The notes below the pieces were generated by a model. That model saw only the letters and a program-made list of their open reading frames with translations. It was not told where the DNA came from and did not search any database. Shown here in pieces: positions 62,183 through 64,000 of a DNA stretch of 64,000 nucleotides (within the stretch, counting starts at the first letter, position 1; every line of letters starts with the position of its first letter). The position numbers and the translations under genes are program-made. The DNA comes from Tetrapisispora phaffii CBS 4417. Lineage: Eukaryota; Ascomycota; Saccharomycetes; Saccharomycetales; Saccharomycetaceae. The stretch is taken from positions 186,001 to 250,000 of the forward strand of contig NC_016526.1 of assembly GCF_000236905.1 (NCBI RefSeq). The letters run 5' to 3'.

Positions 62183-64000
62183 TTATGCATCGTAATATTG
62201 ATTTGTGTAATTTTCAAAGAAAGTTATTAAATTATCTTTCATAAGTTGCGCTACTGTCTCTGAATATCTTGCGGCTATTTCATTCGTAACCATTGTTATA
62301 CCCATATCTTGAATTACAATGGAGAGAGCCTCAATCAATTGAATTGAAAACTCAATGTACCAACGATGGTTCCAACAGCATATCTTGACGCAGAGATCAA
62401 TTATAGAGGAGTTCAATTCTTTAATTCTGTTGGTCACTTCCTCGGTGGTAGTATTAACTTTGATATCAGGATTGTTACTTATGTTTTTCACTCTGATAGA
62501 TTCTTTGACACAATACTCTAATAGTCTTCTAGCACATCCAGATGAAAATCGTTGTGAGAGACCGATTTGGAAAGCGCGAGCTGCTTCTGAGTAATGGCCT
62601 AGTCTTCGAGCACATAACCCGAATAATTCCCATTCGATTGTTAATTTATTATAGTCAGCATTCTGTGCTTCAAAATATTGTTGTTCTGATTGGAATAATG
62701 TGTATGTCTTAAGATCATCATATAATAGCATAAAAAGATTATCTAACCATCTTTCACATAGTCTCTTAGATCTCAAAGACGAGTTTTGTGAAGGGTTCAA
62801 GTCGGTAGTCGAAAGCATGACTTTGACACTAGAGTCAGTACCCGCATCTAATCCATTTTCTACACCATTTTCGGCATTCGAATTTTCAGTATCTGTATTT
62901 TCAGCAGATGTTTGATATTCTTCCTCCATTACAAAAATATTAGATCTATATTTTAGTAATGATTCCCAATCAGTTATTTTAACAATCTCTGTCAATAATT
63001 TGTAAACTAATTGAAATGTCGATTTTAGATTAGAGGCTGCCAGTCTGACTAACACAGGGTCTGCGGATTTGTGTTCTCTTTGAATATCTTGAGGGTTCAA
63101 CGAACTAACCTCATCTAATACTACATCAACAGGCAGTGGCAAATGCAGATTTGCATCCGATTGAATTGGAACAACTCTTTTCAGACCATATTTTTCTTTC
63201 AAAGGCGACATTGGACAAGAATTTAAAGTTAATAAAGCGTTCTCAATATCCTTTACCTTCACATATGATTTTGCTAATAGATACCATGGCTTGAATTCAC
63301 TCGGAGAACAACTTACAACCGCATTGGCAACCTCCTTAGCAAACTCATAGTCGTGTTTAACATCTAATAAAAACTCAGCTTGTGCTGCCAACATGTCTGC
63401 TTTGTATTCCAATTGATAGAAATTCACATCTGTAGTTTCTTCTTGTTTTTGTAATTGTTCGTTTAGCAGTTGAATAGCATCTATCTCCATTTCACATGCA
63501 AATAAGATACGAATCAAGACGACTACTGCTTCTGGGTAAGTTTGTATTACCTTTTCTAACATTGTACGACATTGATCCAAAGAATGTGTCAATTTAACAA
63601 TTTCAATAAGCGTTTCCACTAAATAATTATTAGATCTAGTAACGTTGGTAACATATACTGGGGCTCCAAGCAAAGGACCCTTTTCATATACAAAGGGAAA
63701 TAATTCAATAAAGTTATCGGCTGTGGTATTGATTTCGCCACTAGTGAATGGATTCAAAACTAAAGTTTCCACCAAATTTTGCGATTCACCTTCTTCCGCA
63801 TTGTCTTTCATCAATATAACTGAACGAACCATGCCACTCATGAATGTTTCGATCCAAAGTATTTGAAAATCTGGGTTTTCTTCTCCAGAAGGCAAAGTCG
63901 GATTAACTTGTAATAATTCTCCATCGATATCCAGAATATAAGTGTGTAGGTTACCTGGGATATGAACGACAATATTCATATCACATCTTCTAAACGAGTT
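62183..64000 (-). CDS. BUD7: ChAPs family exomer subunit Bud7/Bch1, C-terminal 605 residues (cut by window end)
   Basis: 605 codons are visible and the frame is still open at the right edge. S. cerevisiae Bud7 has about 746 residues and Bch1 about 724, so roughly 120-140 residues lie outside. The first internal ATG is at 63979 but is unlikely to be the start. Features are TPR-like helices: PEAVVVLIRILFACEMEIDAIQLL, KPWYLLAKSYVKVKDIENALLTLNSCPMSPL and a C-terminal block CARRLGHYSEAARAFQIGL. ChAPs bind Chs5 to form exomer, which sorts Chs3, Fus1 and other cargo from the trans-Golgi to the plasma membrane. BUD7 (YOR299W) lies next to RAX1 in S. cerevisiae; BCH1 (YMR237W) is its duplicate, so the exact name is uncertain. 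Confidence 0.85.
   Translation of the reverse strand, partial: NSFRRCDMNIVVHIPGNLHTYILDIDGELLQVNPTLPSGEENPDFQILWIETFMSGMVRSVILMKDNAEEGESQNLVETLVLNPFTSGEINTTADNFIELFPFVYEKGPLLGAPVYVTNVTRSNNYLVETLIEIVKLTHSLDQCRTMLEKVIQTYPEAVVVLIRILFACEMEIDAIQLLNEQLQKQEETTDVNFYQLEYKADMLAAQAEFLLDVKHDYEFAKEVANAVVSCSPSEFKPWYLLAKSYVKVKDIENALLTLNSCPMSPLKEKYGLKRVVPIQSDANLHLPLPVDVVLDEVSSLNPQDIQREHKSADPVLVRLAASNLKSTFQLVYKLLTEIVKITDWESLLKYRSNIFVMEEEYQTSAENTDTENSNAENGVENGLDAGTDSSVKVMLSTTDLNPSQNSSLRSKRLCERWLDNLFMLLYDDLKTYTLFQSEQQYFEAQNADYNKLTIEWELFGLCARRLGHYSEAARAFQIGLSQRFSSGCARRLLEYCVKESIRVKNISNNPDIKVNTTTEEVTNRIKELNSSIIDLCVKICCWNHRWYIEFSIQLIEALSIVIQDMGITMVTNEIAARYSETVAQLMKDNLITFFENYTNQYYDA

Overview
The window is nuclear DNA from a budding yeast of the family Saccharomycetaceae. 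It is AT-rich and almost intron-free. About 27 protein genes can be seen, nearly all recognisable as counterparts of Saccharomyces cerevisiae genes, with one tRNA gene and one Ty1/copia-class retrotransposon closest to Ty4. Gene names below rest on protein resemblance recalled from S. cerevisiae and on neighbour order; no search was run.

Layout. 0-6 kb: RRP42 (exosome) and NUP188 (nuclear pore). 6.6-13.8 kb: a YMR265C-like HAD protein that lacks an AUG at its expected start, SAP30 (Rpd3L deacetylase) and TRM732 (tRNA 2'-O-methylation). 13.8-20.5 kb: a Ty landing zone with old LTR pieces, a Ty4-like element with matching 5-bp target duplications, and tRNA-Asn(GUU). 20.9-25.2 kb: PAN5, GFD1 and a YMR253C-like transporter broken by one extra T. 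25.5-28.5 kb: a 59-residue DDR2/HOR7 stress protein and SPE2. 29.6-36 kb: GNT1, HSH49 and a FAA1/FAA4 acyl-CoA synthetase. 37.9-46.3 kb: COA6, a SUN-family wall protein, an SFG1-like protein, an SPS4/perilipin-like protein and RPL20, whose intron splits the start codon. 47-64 kb: DGK1, NOP58, SNU66, CUS1, ISW2, CPA1, RAX1 and the C-terminal part of BUD7/BCH1.

Gene order follows two S. cerevisiae regions at once: the YMR237-YMR265 stretch of chromosome XIII and the YOR299-YOR320 stretch of chromosome XV, which are sister regions of the yeast whole-genome duplication. Genes from both are interleaved here (for example SNU66 = YOR308C, then CUS1 = YMR240C, then ISW2 = YOR304W), and several expected neighbours are absent. 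With the low density (about one gene per 2.4 kb), this suggests a post-duplication yeast that lost a different set of duplicates from Saccharomyces, such as a Vanderwaltozyma/Tetrapisispora/Kazachstania-type lineage. The exact genus cannot be told.

There is no operon logic, but functions recur: RNA processing (RRP42, TRM732, HSH49, SNU66, CUS1, NOP58, GFD1), chromatin (SAP30, ISW2), metabolism (PAN5, SPE2, FAA, CPA1, DGK1) and cell surface or secretion (GNT1, SUN protein, RAX1, BUD7). The points most worth a second look are the frameshift at a T-run in the transporter, the missing AUG of the YMR265C homolog, the interrupted RPL20 start codon, a candidate long H/ACA snoRNA (snR86 position) upstream of the FAA gene, a Tbf1-like motif cluster plus hairpin upstream of NOP58, the nested Ty insertion with Gag and Pol in one frame, and the apparent absence of the arginine attenuator uORF at CPA1.
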